DNA of 64,000 bases from Sarcocystis neurona (Eukaryota; Apicomplexa; Conoidasida; Eucoccidiorida; Sarcocystidae), in assembly GCA_000727475.1 (NCBI GenBank), contig KL647295.1:807985-871984 (forward strand), read 5' to 3'. Position 1 is the stretch's first letter. The number at the start of each line of letters is the position of its first letter. Shown here one piece after another: positions 47,996-58,258 of this stretch. The notes below the pieces were generated by a model, which was not told the origin of the DNA, searched no databases, and saw only the letters and a program-made list of their open reading frames with translations. The translations under genes and the position numbers were made by a program.

Positions 47996-48742
47996 ATGTC
48001 CTCCGCTCCTCTTTTTCACCGCAGGAGGCACCGTCCGCCACATCCCTGCCTCTGCAATGTTAATAGAGGCGCGCTGCTGCGCAAGTACAGTTGCTACGTT
48101 TTGTTTCTTCTGGTGCTGGTGTACACGGGCACCTCGGAGGGGCGTCGCCTGTACGGCAACACCAGCAACAGCAGCATCAGCAGCGTCAGTGCACCCAGTA
48201 ACAATATTGCCATGTGTTTCTTTCGCACTGGTGACGCTGCTCGCGACGACAAACTGACGCCTTTTTATGTTCCGGTGAGTGACAAATATATGTATCAAGA
48301 GGGCGTTAAGGACTACTTGCTGAAAATGGGCGCGTCTGCAGAGCAGCTGTCCGTGGTCTGCGAAGAGGTGAAGGGGGACACAAACGTTAAATGCGAGCTT
48401 TGTTTGTACAACGAGATTTCGGCTGACCAAAAACACGTGAGACAGGGACAGGTACTCGACTCGATGCTCTTGCAGTGCATGCGTGGGATATTTGATCAGG
48501 CTACTGTCATGGAGAGGTCTGAGTATCATCCCATCTGCTATCCACGGCCTCAACAACGTGCTCCCAGAGTGCTGCTGGCACGCGCTGAAGAAAGAGAGCT
48601 ATCTGCTACAGCATGTGAACCAGCAACCGCAACAGAAAAAGACAAGCGGCAATCGGAGCGGCAGCAACAACAGACCGGAGGAACATGCAGTTCCGCAGGG
48701 AAAAATGATGCCGCGCAAGAACAAGGAAGGCGCGACAGCTAA
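47996..48742 (+). CDS. Candidate secreted or type II membrane protein, unknown family
   Basis: The open frame runs 47846-48742 (298 aa from the first ATG). I prefer ATG 47996 (248 aa) because its product begins with a basic region and a hydrophobic core YVLFLLVLVYTG, typical of a signal peptide or anchor, ending at GTSEG. The remainder has two N-glycosylation sequons (NTS, NSS) and several cysteines (VVCEE, KCELC, LQCM, PICY), then a Gln/Glu/Arg-rich tail. It could be a coccidian surface or secretory-organelle protein, but no family signature was recognised. The same DNA from 48483 also reads plausibly in another + frame, so an intron or frameshift near 48480 is possible. A 298-codon - strand frame overlaps it and is treated as its shadow. 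Confidence 0.45.
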   Translation: MSSAPLFHRRRHRPPHPCLCNVNRGALLRKYSCYVLFLLVLVYTGTSEGRRLYGNTSNSSISSVSAPSNNIAMCFFRTGDAARDDKLTPFYVPVSDKYMYQEGVKDYLLKMGASAEQLSVVCEEVKGDTNVKCELCLYNEISADQKHVRQGQVLDSMLLQCMRGIFDQATVMERSEYHPICYPRPQQRAPRVLLARAEERELSATACEPATATEKDKRQSERQQQQTGGTCSSAGKNDAAQEQGRRDS

Positions 48743-49232
48743 ACAACAAGATGGCTGTTAGACAGAACTCACGTACACGAAAATGTCTAGCTGCACACAC
48801 TCAAGGAAACGGACGTTACTGTGGACTTACACGTGTTCAAACGTGTGCGCGACCGGAACAGCATGTCATAGTGTGTAAAAACCCAGTCGCAGACAGGAGC
48901 CGTCCTGCGCGTATATAAAGGGACGTGGTAAAAGCAGATGTGATAAAGTACGGCTCCAGAAGTTCTGTAGGGGTGAATATACATTCCCTTGTATAGATAC
49001 ATGTGTGGTGGCGCACGGAAGCGGAATTCTCACGAATTTCGTTAGGTACGGATATGAAGTTGTACAGATACTAAATTAGGTGCTGTTGTGAATGTGAGTA
49101 CGCGGCCGTCACATGTGTTGCACGCGAAAGACAGAAAGGGAGAGGTAACACTCCCTCGAGTGTTTCAGCTACTATACTCCACCCAAAAAGCATAACTACA
49201 ATCAGGTACATGCGAAAATACATACCAATGTA

Positions 49233-49250
49233 TATACTGTATACAGTATA
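49233..49250. repeat. Perfect 18-bp palindrome
   Basis: TATACTGTATACAGTATA equals its own reverse complement. It is embedded in AT-rich sequence and could be a dimeric protein-binding site or simply local AT/GT bias. Confidence 0.8.
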
Positions 49251-49345
49251 CATACAAGCACATAGCTCATATTGCTCTTGATCTACTTGTAAGGATATAC
49301 GCTTGAAGGTGGTCGAGGTTCAGCTCCTTGAGAGCGTTGGGGGGG

Positions 49346-49417
49346 TGCATTTCTTTGTGCAACGGGATATTTCTCGGGAGGTGCATTTGTTTGCGAAACG
49401 GAATACTTTTCATCCCG
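49346..49417. repeat. Short tandem pair, 36-bp period
   Basis: GTGCATTTCTTTGTGCAACGGGATA and GTGCATTTGTTTGCGAAACGGAATA follow each other directly. Confidence 0.8.
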
Positions 49418-52400
49418 AGCCTTAAAGTGAACCAAAGGAAGCAGCTCGTCTCTGTTGGAGGTATTGGAAATTATGAGTACATAGTAACCGTGGAACACAA
49501 AATGGTGCTTTTCCCTACCGAAGGCATGAGACAAATTACAAAGTAGTGCGAAATTCTGTAAGAGCTGTCTTACGGGGATAAAAACTCGAATGAATGTGAA
49601 TAAACTGAGCAGCGTGCATTTTTGATCTGAAGGCTATTCTGAACGCCCACGTCTGTGGAGGAAGCTGTTCTGTGCTCATCGTTTGCAGCACGGATTTACT
49701 TCTGTATACAGTGAAGGTGTTACATAATCCTATGTGTCAAGCTGTACAGTACGGACCGGAAAATATTGTACTGTTGGAGACAGTGTGCCGCAAACGGTCA
49801 ATTGCTACCCGTGAACGTCATGGACGTGCTTGAGCCACGGAACCTGAACGGGGGTGTGACGGTGCTGCCGCACCGGTATGTAGGATGAAAACGCATTTAG
49901 TACGACTTTTGTTACAAACGCGGTTGTGTGCCTGTGTTGCACGCACCGGCGCAGACAGCACAGGCTGGATTTGCTCTTTCTACACAACTTGGCTACAGAC
50001 CGGGCCCCTAGACTGGATGTGCTTTGACTAGTTACTGTTGATTCCTAGTACTACAGAGTGTGGAAAGTTTTACACGGTACCATACGTGACGCCGACTAAC
50101 ATTTCTTGTGGAGTCAGGAAGTTGAATTTCAATCTTCTCGTTTCCTTTGAGACAGAACTGGAAAGTGGGCGTTACGCGTCGGCTTCAAGCAGTGGAAAGG
50201 GTCGCTGAGATATTGTAGGCATGTGCCACAAATTAGAACCGAGGAGTAGAGACTGTGGGTCCACAGGCAAATTAATGGTAGACGTCGGTACACGTCACAA
50301 GAAACTCACTTCTGTGACAGAAGTGTCAGGAGAAACGGATGCGTGAGACTTGGTCCTCAGCTAGTGACGGCACAGATGACGAGGAACACTAGAGCTGCTG
50401 TGAGGGGTTTCCTTAGTGTCGGTGTGTGGCTGTGTGGAAACTTGAATAAACAAACAGGAAGCGGGTGCACCTTCACACGTCCAGGAGCGCCAGGCTTGCG
50501 TTGGCTGATATTCTTATATGGTGAGCTGGGCATTATAGTGTATGATCAAGTGACACGCAACGAATACAGCATTCCTTGTTCGTCAGCTCTTAGAAGAGCG
50601 TCCGCTGGTACACACTACGAAAATTCTGCTTGTTTTGTGTCTAAAATCTCTTCGACAAAGGAGGCGAACCAGACTTTGGTCACGAACTGCTATAGAAGAC
50701 ACTGCGTCCTGTCGCTGTCAACTCAACTGGCGCTGATTTTTTCAGAACAAGGTAGGGGTGCGCTGACCAATATCCCACTCATACAGTGCACTGCCTTTTA
50801 TATTAAATATTCCTGAACAAATTTGGGCAACCAACTTCCTCAGGAACATTTAACCAGTCGGTACTGTGTGTGGAATCTTGCAGGTAACTTGTCTGAGTGG
50901 TAGCCGGTAGCCATGACTTCGGGGCAGTCCGGATCTTGTCAGTATCCCGTGGGACGTTTCGTTCACACGTTTTGAATGCCTTCCTGCCGTACGTCTTGGC
51001 GAAGGTTTTGGTAGTATGCAGGGAATAGACGTTTGTCCAAAAGGATGTGCATGACACTTTGGTTCCCAGTACACTGCAGCCAGAGCTTCGGCGTGGTACT
51101 GTGGACACGAAATTAGTCTCAAACATGTCTCTGACGGATCGACTGCTACGCAAGTGTAGGGTCTTCCTCACCCTCCGTGGACCAAATGCTTACAGGCCAC
51201 TTTTAGAGGATAAACTTTGTGCATGCCTGAAGAATAGCCATTCGTAGCCCGGGATTCGGTGTCCTTTTTTGTGGTGCAGTGCAGATGTGCTCTGCAGGAG
51301 ACAGACATGTCTGCAGCGCGCGCTTCCACTTCTGTATACGCTAAACATAGGGCACTTGCTACTACAAATCAGGCTAACATCCAGTTAGGATCAGAAAAAT
51401 TTTGTTCTGTGTACGCGAATGTCCTCCTGGCGTCAATCGCGTCTTGTAGTGAACCATCGTCAGTATGAACTGAGCGCTACCCGACGCACAACCACCGCTG
51501 CACCGGTAGCGTGCTCAAGCAGCTGAAACCTCATTGAACGAATGGCTAATACATATGTCTGTCCATGACCGTGTAAACCGCGTGCTGAAAGAAGAAGGTA
51601 AACGTATGTGCCCATATTCATTTGTACCAGCTGGTCAGTCCACGGGCTGCCAGCGTTGCTTACGTACGTCTGTGTAGGCAGGCGCGAAACCAATGTTTTA
51701 CCGCGCTTTTCTTTCGCTTGTGTCCGTCCGCTATTCGAATGTACCAGAATCGATGCAGCGATACACGGTAGGTCCTAGCATTATCCACCTCCGTTCGAAC
51801 AACGGCTAGATTGCACAGTGTCAACACTGTACTCTTACATTCGTTCTTGTGCGCGCACACAGACGGAGCATTCTTTCGTCGTGCGGCTAGATTCCACACC
51901 ACCTCTCCTGCGCACGTGTACACACATATGAAGATGATTAGTTTTCACCTGCCCTTACAGAGACGTATGTAGGGTCGGCGGTTCGTTCTGCACCCGTGCA
52001 CACTTCTCAGTTGCCAGTAGTTTACTACTGTGTTCCATGCGACGGCAGTCCTGCCGTGGTGTGTAGACTGTCCGTGGAATTCCCCAAAGTGGGCACAGCA
52101 CACGCACGTCCTCCTCTGCAAGTTTGTGCTGTTCCTCTTGCATACACTCTCATGAGCAGGGACGGCTCGGCGTCCCGCTCCCGCGGCTCCCGTAGAGACT
52201 TCTACGCAATTCCGCTGTTTCTTTTGTAGTACACTTCCAATATTTCCAATGTTTATCAGCAGTGCCTTCGTTTTGTGAAACAGGGTTGCTGTATCTTCTG
52301 CGTGCTCTTACCGTCCCTATGGGGACCTTGGCACGTGCTCGGGTTCTACATCCGTGCTTCACGTGCACAGCCTCACGGTTCTCCCTCGCTCTCCGTTAAC

Positions 52401-52955
52401 ATGCTAGAGTGTCGTATGTCCGTTGCAAACGAGCAACTTTCCACGAAGTGGGTGTATCTGGTTGAGTCACCACCGATAAGCGACGCCAGCGGAACACGAG
52501 AGCTCCCCGCGGCACGGCGGCGTGAGCAAGCGCGACCCTCGGAACCCTGACTGCATCATCGGGGGTAGTCCGCACATACGCATTGGGAACATACTTCCTC
52601 TAGTACTTTTTACCACGGTGCTCTTTCATCCTGCAGGGACACCGTCTTCTCACAGGTTTTGAGCCGTAAGCCGCGTGCAATTTCATTGGCGTGGAAATCA
52701 TCTACTAGCTGTGGAGCCCCGGACCAACACGGGAGATGGGATATCCGCTTCTAGCTAGGGTTTTGATGCCGGTGTGCTCAGCATTGCTAGCCACTAAGGC
52801 AGTTCGCTAGGAAGTCAAACCTTTTCGTGTCACTAAATTGCGAGGTGCTCCGGTAATGTTCACGTGTCTTGTTTCCCCATTACACCAATCTAAGGATCCA
52901 CCAGTAGTCCATCAAGCCAGTCAAAACGGCTGTATGCGAGCCCGGTGAGAGGTGA

Positions 52956-53390
52956 CAACCTTTCGTAAACCTTGGGACAGCTGCACAACTGGGCATATTA
53001 AAATCGAATTCGCCACTTCCTGCAGCGGGGCTCCAATATTATCTCTCGGTCTGGGGAGAAATAGTGCCGGTCACTTCCTCCGTCGCTTGGTCCTGGCACG
53101 CTGCTGTCTACCCTCATGGTACACCTCTCGTGTATGGCGCGGCGCTTGACGGCGGAGCGGGGCTGACCGTTTTTGTACCCGTTGAAGTAAGAACCGGCAC
53201 CGGCTGCGGAGGATGGGGGTGTCTCGTGGGTGGAAAACAATCATCATCATCACGAGACGCTACCGACCTAGAGAAACAGTTTCGTTTGCGTCGGAACGGA
53301 GAAATTTCCAAAAGTTTCAACGCCCGTACTAGCGTAGATGCACAGGGAAAAATGAGCTCCACAGACGCTCTTCCGCCCGCCGCTCCACAG
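52956..53390 (+). CDS. Candidate exon, unknown protein
   Basis: 145 open codons end at a CCACAG|GTATTT donor in phase 0. The translation is not repetitive: YYLSVWGEIVPVTSSVAWSW, then LTVFVPVEVRTG and a Gly/Cys/Trp cluster, then a charged tail. The true acceptor was not resolved, so the left limit is the frame limit. It joins in frame to the next candidate exon at 55434, suggesting a common gene. Confidence 0.38.
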
Positions 53391-55433
53391 GTATTTCTCA
53401 TTTTCTGAAGAGGGCCCGTTTCAAAATGCTCGCCTGACGTCGCATGTACTTCATTGCCTGTTTATTCTCCCTGGTGTAGCAGGGTTCATGGTTGTGAACT
53501 TCAGGTGGTGGATTGCTACAAGAATGATGTGAATTCACGTGGCCTTTAGAAGCGACGTGAAGAATGTACATGTAATGCGTACTGTGCCATGGCTGTAAGA
53601 TCGAGAATCCGGTGTACGCACTCGAATATTTCTCCCTCAGTGAAGTACAACTTTGTTGTTTACAGGTGTACATCTGTAGGCCCTGTAGGACTCTCAACGT
53701 CCATCCATCGTGCACCATCCTATTCATTCTATTCGTGCGGCTAAAAATTTTGGTCTCCGCTGGGGTCATACGGTCGCACACGTAATTAGACAACTAATTC
53801 TACCGGAGCTCGACAGTAGACGGGCGATGCTCACGTCTCCTCTGAACTTTTCGTAAGAGAGCTGCTGCACCGCCTCGTGGTCGCAGCGCCGGCACTAGAG
53901 GCCTGTGTACTTGCCCCTGTTTAAACAGTGTTCTGTTTCGCAGCGCCTTTGTCGGCATGTCTTCTGAGACGTATTACGCTGGATCTGCGTGTGAAGGCCA
54001 ACCTTAGTATACACCGTGATGCAAAACGTGAGGTCGCTCTTGCTACGACTCTTATTATCAGGACGAACTTCGCGTTTCGTACCCGACTATTGCTCCGGCT
54101 GTTTTATATCGTACACACACCCTTGCGGGTAATCAGCAGAGCGCGATCACTGCGACCCTACGAGGCCGTCTGTAGCGAAAGGTCCATCCATCACTTGCAG
54201 TGGCGTCACCAATGATCTGCGCACACGCTTTGTATATCTATGAACATACACGCATATACGCACGTACATGTTTGGAGGGCTGTGGGTGTACAAATGGATG
54301 TGTGCAACCTCACCACCTGAGAACCCTGGTGTTTTCTGTTTTTTCTTCGACCTTTGCTGCTGCTTTTTCCACTCGCTGCGCCGGCAACCTTATCCATTGA
54401 ATTACATCTTTCCAGAGTCTGCACACAGATAAATACATTCAAATACTTGTTGTACTGTAAGTGCATATACAAATTTCGTAGGAAAGTACGTGTGTAACCA
54501 TAGACTGTGGCACCTCCAGAGGAGGATACAGTGTGGCTCGTACACGTGGTAATACACACCAGCGTGAAGGAGGCACCAGCATATGACTCATAACACTGCG
54601 ACGAAACACGTACTTTGCGGAGAGAATTTCCTCCCAACTCCGTTTGCCATTGCCGCCGCTACTGCAGTAACACACACAACTGAGTGCATACGCAGTTACT
54701 GGGTCTTTCATTCTCGCTGTCGTAATCAAGCTTCCACATTACAAACATGTTCCCGACACATACTACGTGCGCACTCACATGTAAATCTGCGTTTCATCAA
54801 TTGCTCAGTCCTAGGGCTTTCATGGGTGTATATCGATGCCTCTTCACGAAACACTGTGAAGAAGTATCTCCTACATCTACATATAGGGGTATGCCAAATG
54901 TGTATGTCTACGTGGATACCTCTCTACGTGCGGGCTTGTGAATGTGGTGGAAAAGTAAAGTCCTTTTCTGCTCTCGTGTGCGCTGCACCGTAGGAGCGCT
55001 CTTTATTCTGCGTTTGTCTTGACCCTTCTGCGCTTTTGTATATGTGTATTTATCTGGTGTGTCTGCAGTTTTAGATCACTTTTGTACACCGTGCACTTGA
55101 AGAAGCTTAAAGGGCCGTGTCTGGACGCCCTCTCCATCACGACTTGGAGACGTGTGCGCATCGACACGTAGACGTAACCGCGGCATATGCATACTTGTCC
55201 TCTCTGCGTACACTAGCGCCACTTCGAGCGCATCTCATGAAAGCTTAAGCGCAGGTGTTTGAACGAGTATGTACATATGCACGTACGTTGGCACGTATAC
55301 AATCATTTCGTACGGTGGTTACGATTTTGAGAACCGTCCAGTGGTCACGCGCCAGTGTGTGTGCTCACAGGTGTTGTTGAAAATGCATTTAATTGGTTGG
55401 CCTGTTGTGTTGTGGGTGTGTTTCATGTACTAG
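53391..55433. other. Probable intron or intergenic sequence
   Basis: No exon is supported. Open frames at 53928-54215 and 54583-54993 (ATG) have no recognisable domain, and the first does not keep phase with the candidate exon on its left. Confidence 0.35.
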
Positions 55434-55596
55434 GAGCAGCTGCCGCGGCGGGCGGAAGAAGCTGCTGCCGATGCTGGGGCAGCATCCACGCGCGCAGGGG
55501 AGGATCACCAGCCCTTCGTCTTGAACGTTCGTGGATTTTTAGAAGTTGTAGGCGTCACCGGTCCTTCCCTTACGATTTCGTCCGTTTCTCCTCAAG
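55434..55596 (+). CDS. Candidate exon, unknown protein
   Basis: Between a TACTAG acceptor and a CAAG|GTATCG donor the frame reads RRAEEAAADAGAASTRAGED and then FVLNVRGFLEVVGVTGPSLT. This is a charged linker followed by a beta-strand-like segment. It starts in phase 0, compatible with the exon ending at 53390, and ends in phase 1. Confidence 0.42.
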
Positions 55597-55791
55597 GTAT
55601 CGCTTTACAAGATTATATATATATATGTGCGCACACATGCGCAGGGGTAGGTACAGTGTATTGTGTATGTACAAAATGTGCGTGTGTGTGCCTGTACGTA
55701 TGAGGAGAGTCATGGGGATCGACATGGAGTTGGTTGAAGTTTAGATCACGGTCCTCTGAGTTCAAGTAATTCTGGTATCCCACGTCAACAG

Positions 55792-56071
55792 GGCACTGCA
55801 GAACTTCGACACTTCTGATATGCGTAGATGATGAAGTAAGGGCCGTTAACAGTAGTGCTAGACTCAGCACTGATAAGTTAATATTAGTAGATGCAGAAGT
55901 GTACGCCGTGTCGCATGGAGGAGATACATCTGTACGATGTCCACCAACTGCAAGAGGTAGACGTGTTAACCAGCAGGAAGTAGCCGCAGACACGCGCTGT
56001 ACGTCTCCGCTAGATGTTGCAGTTCACGTGTATGATGAGCCACCACGAACAAGGAGGGGAGTGGGGTAAAG
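55792..56071 (+). CDS. Candidate exon, unknown protein
   Basis: The acceptor TCAACAG and the strong donor AAA|GTGAGT enclose 92 open codons in phase with the preceding candidate. They include LLICVDDEVRAVNSSARLST, then LVDAEVYAVSHGG and DVAVHVYDEP. No family was recognised. Triplet bias makes open frames common here, so this could be noncoding. Confidence 0.35.
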
Positions 56072-56290
56072 TGAGTAACCGTGAGCACAGGGAATGCGCA
56101 ACACCGCGAAAAGTAGCTGTGCTTGTGAAAGTGTAGCAGCTAGAAGCAGTAGGCCAATAGCTGTAGTGTGTACTGGCAAGACTCAGCAGTGGGGTGTAGT
56201 ACCGCAAAAAGTAGCAGACGCTTCCACTTTGTGATGATAAAAACCGCCACGGAGATTTATGGCGGCAAGGATACATGCATAATGTGCTAG

Positions 56291-56585
56291 GTGGAAAGCT
56301 GTAGCCACTTACGACGGAGGTAGTATTGGTAACTCAGGGAGGTACAACAGGTATCAGCCAGGAGTCGTGACCGGTATCCACAGGAGGAGGAGCAGCAGGA
56401 AGATCGGAGAAATCGACGCGGACGCAGCATCAGAAACGGAAAAGGCACCGCGGCTGAGATATGTAGTATCGATAGCGACCGACATATTTGAGGAATGCGA
56501 AAGAAGGTGTAAGGGGCAATGCAGTTATAGGCACGCTTTTCCTGCGGAGCAACAAGTCGGATTATACACACTAGATATTCAGCAG
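56291..56585 (+). CDS. Candidate exon, unknown protein
   Basis: Phase-compatible with the exon ending at 56071 (acceptor TGCTAG). It reads WKAVATYDGGSIGN, then RYVVSIATDIFEECERRC and FPAEQQVGLYTLDIQQ. The donor CAG|GTTTGC is ordinary. An adjoining frame at 56714-56943 (acceptor GTGTAG, phase 0) could continue it. Confidence 0.32.
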
Positions 56586-56713
56586 GTTTGCTATATCACA
56601 AGACAAGACGAAATACGTGTAGCAGCATGAGACCGACATGTTTGCACAGGGAAAAGTAAATGCGCCTGACAGGCGAAGCGGAAAGTTGCATACAGCCGAA
56701 TTAGGTTGTGTAG

Positions 56714-57161
56714 GTACACTACGCGTCAGACACGTTTATGACGCGTTGCAGAAAGTCCGAGCAACTGCGAGTAACTCGTGTGCTGATTAGCCGCAAGCAG
56801 CAGCGGGAACGCATGACGCGTGTGGTAGCAGGTAACACACAACAGGCGTGCTATCTATTGCAGAAGCGAGTAGTGCACGCATCTGACCTGTGTTGCAGCA
56901 CGCGGGGAAACTTAGCAGATGTGTTTGACACGTATGGCAGCAGGTACTAAATAAATGACACAAACTGAGGCGCAGAGCTTGAGAGAAAGGCAGCTCGCAG
57001 GACAGGATCACTTTAACGTGGAAAACCGAAGCAAACCGGAAACGTGCATGGTGCGGATTGCGGCACGTCGTAAGGGAATTTCAGCACCAGAAACAGGGCT
57101 TCTTGGGATACTGCACTGCTCTATTGAGCAGGCGTCGCGCCTCCATAGAGGACACCCTTAA
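56714..57161 (+). other. Further open frames of uncertain status
   Basis: A frame from the acceptor at 56713 runs to TAA 56949. A second frame from ATG 56955 runs to 57161. Both read non-repetitive, Arg/Gln/Cys-containing sequence. I could not find a convincing intron joining them, so they may be exons of the surrounding gene or chance. Confidence 0.25.
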
Positions 57162-57895
57162 GTCTTGTTGCTCCTTTTGCCCCTAGATGTGACTTTTTAG
57201 AGAGGTCGACTTCAGAAACCCTGTACTATACCTGCATCGCCGGCCTCCCGTTAGGGCCTAGAACTAGATCTTGACTGTCTATTCTGCTGTAAGTGTAAGT
57301 GGTGGTCGTCTATCCGTATCTCTAGGGACTTGTTGAGCTGTCTGTATGCGTGCGTATGTGACGGCAGACTTCTGGCCAACATGATCAAAGCTCTGCGGAG
57401 ATATGTAAATCAGCGCACGAAATTGTGATTCGAGGTAGCTGTTTCCCCCCCTTTAGTGCTGCTCAGTGTTCCGTGAATTTTGCTTCCACGGAAGTCCTCT
57501 CGATGGTGCCGGGCATCAACAGTTGCCTGGGTCGATTCCACTGGGCAGTTCAGCTGCCCCGACCGCTCGCACTGAATATACGTGTGTCTACGCATATATG
57601 CATGCATGTATAGACTATCGCGGTACAGGTGCCGTCTGCCTGTATGCATACGGTTATAAGTATATGCTTGTACACGGGCACGTCGTCTGTGTGTGTACAT
57701 ATATATATATAATATGTATACTGTGTGATTTTGCACGCATCCGCTTTCAAGTGTTACACACGTGTGTATCAATATCTTTATGGCCTTGCTCGTTCATGTG
57801 TGTGCTCCCCACATCTTGATATGCAGGGTGCCCTGTGTTCGTACTCATGTCAAGAAAAGGAGGCAGCTGATGTTGCTGTATATGGTGACTCTAAG

Positions 57896-58012
57896 TCCTA
57901 CTGGTATCCGTGTGCCATTTGGGTCTTGCCGGTTTCACGGACATGGCCCTACCTGGTGCAACACAGGGAACCGCCAAGTTTCTTACATACCTAGAAACTA
58001 CCACCCCACCAG
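57896..58012 (+). CDS. Candidate exon directly upstream of the Lys/Ala/Pro-rich exon
   Basis: It reads LVSVCHLGLAGFTDMALPGA and then FLTYLETTTPP. The donor is CACCAG|GTGTAC. Its phase 1 end fits the acceptor at 58258, giving TTPPVKHYAGQPS across the junction. Two other frames are also open here, so reading-frame choice rests on splice phase. Confidence 0.42.
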
Positions 58013-58258
58013 GTGTACGAATTTGTAGAACTTCTGTATATACATATGGCAGTCTATATATGGACGTGTGTGCTTTTCTGTACGTGTGTATCTTAACGTG
58101 TTTATATGTAAGTATGTGTATATACAATACGAAATCCAACACTCTTGGCCTGGGCGTGATCCCACTTGTGGACATGCAAAATTGTGCGCCAGCTTATGCG
58201 AAGCAGAATTGCGGACTCTTTTTCTCTTGATGTGCTTGTTCCATGCGCAAATTACCAG

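Larger units (their letters stand above)
48743..52955. other. Intergenic region
   Basis: No gene is recognised in 4.2 kb. It contains an 18-base perfect palindrome (49233-49250) and a short tandem pair (49346-49417). Open frames at 50343-50816 and 51047-51247 lack domains and are not called. Confidence 0.5.

Noticed and set aside
47660..48556. 298-codon - strand frame
   Set aside because: It overlaps the + strand frame, which has a signal-like segment and better coding character. I could not exclude it absolutely.
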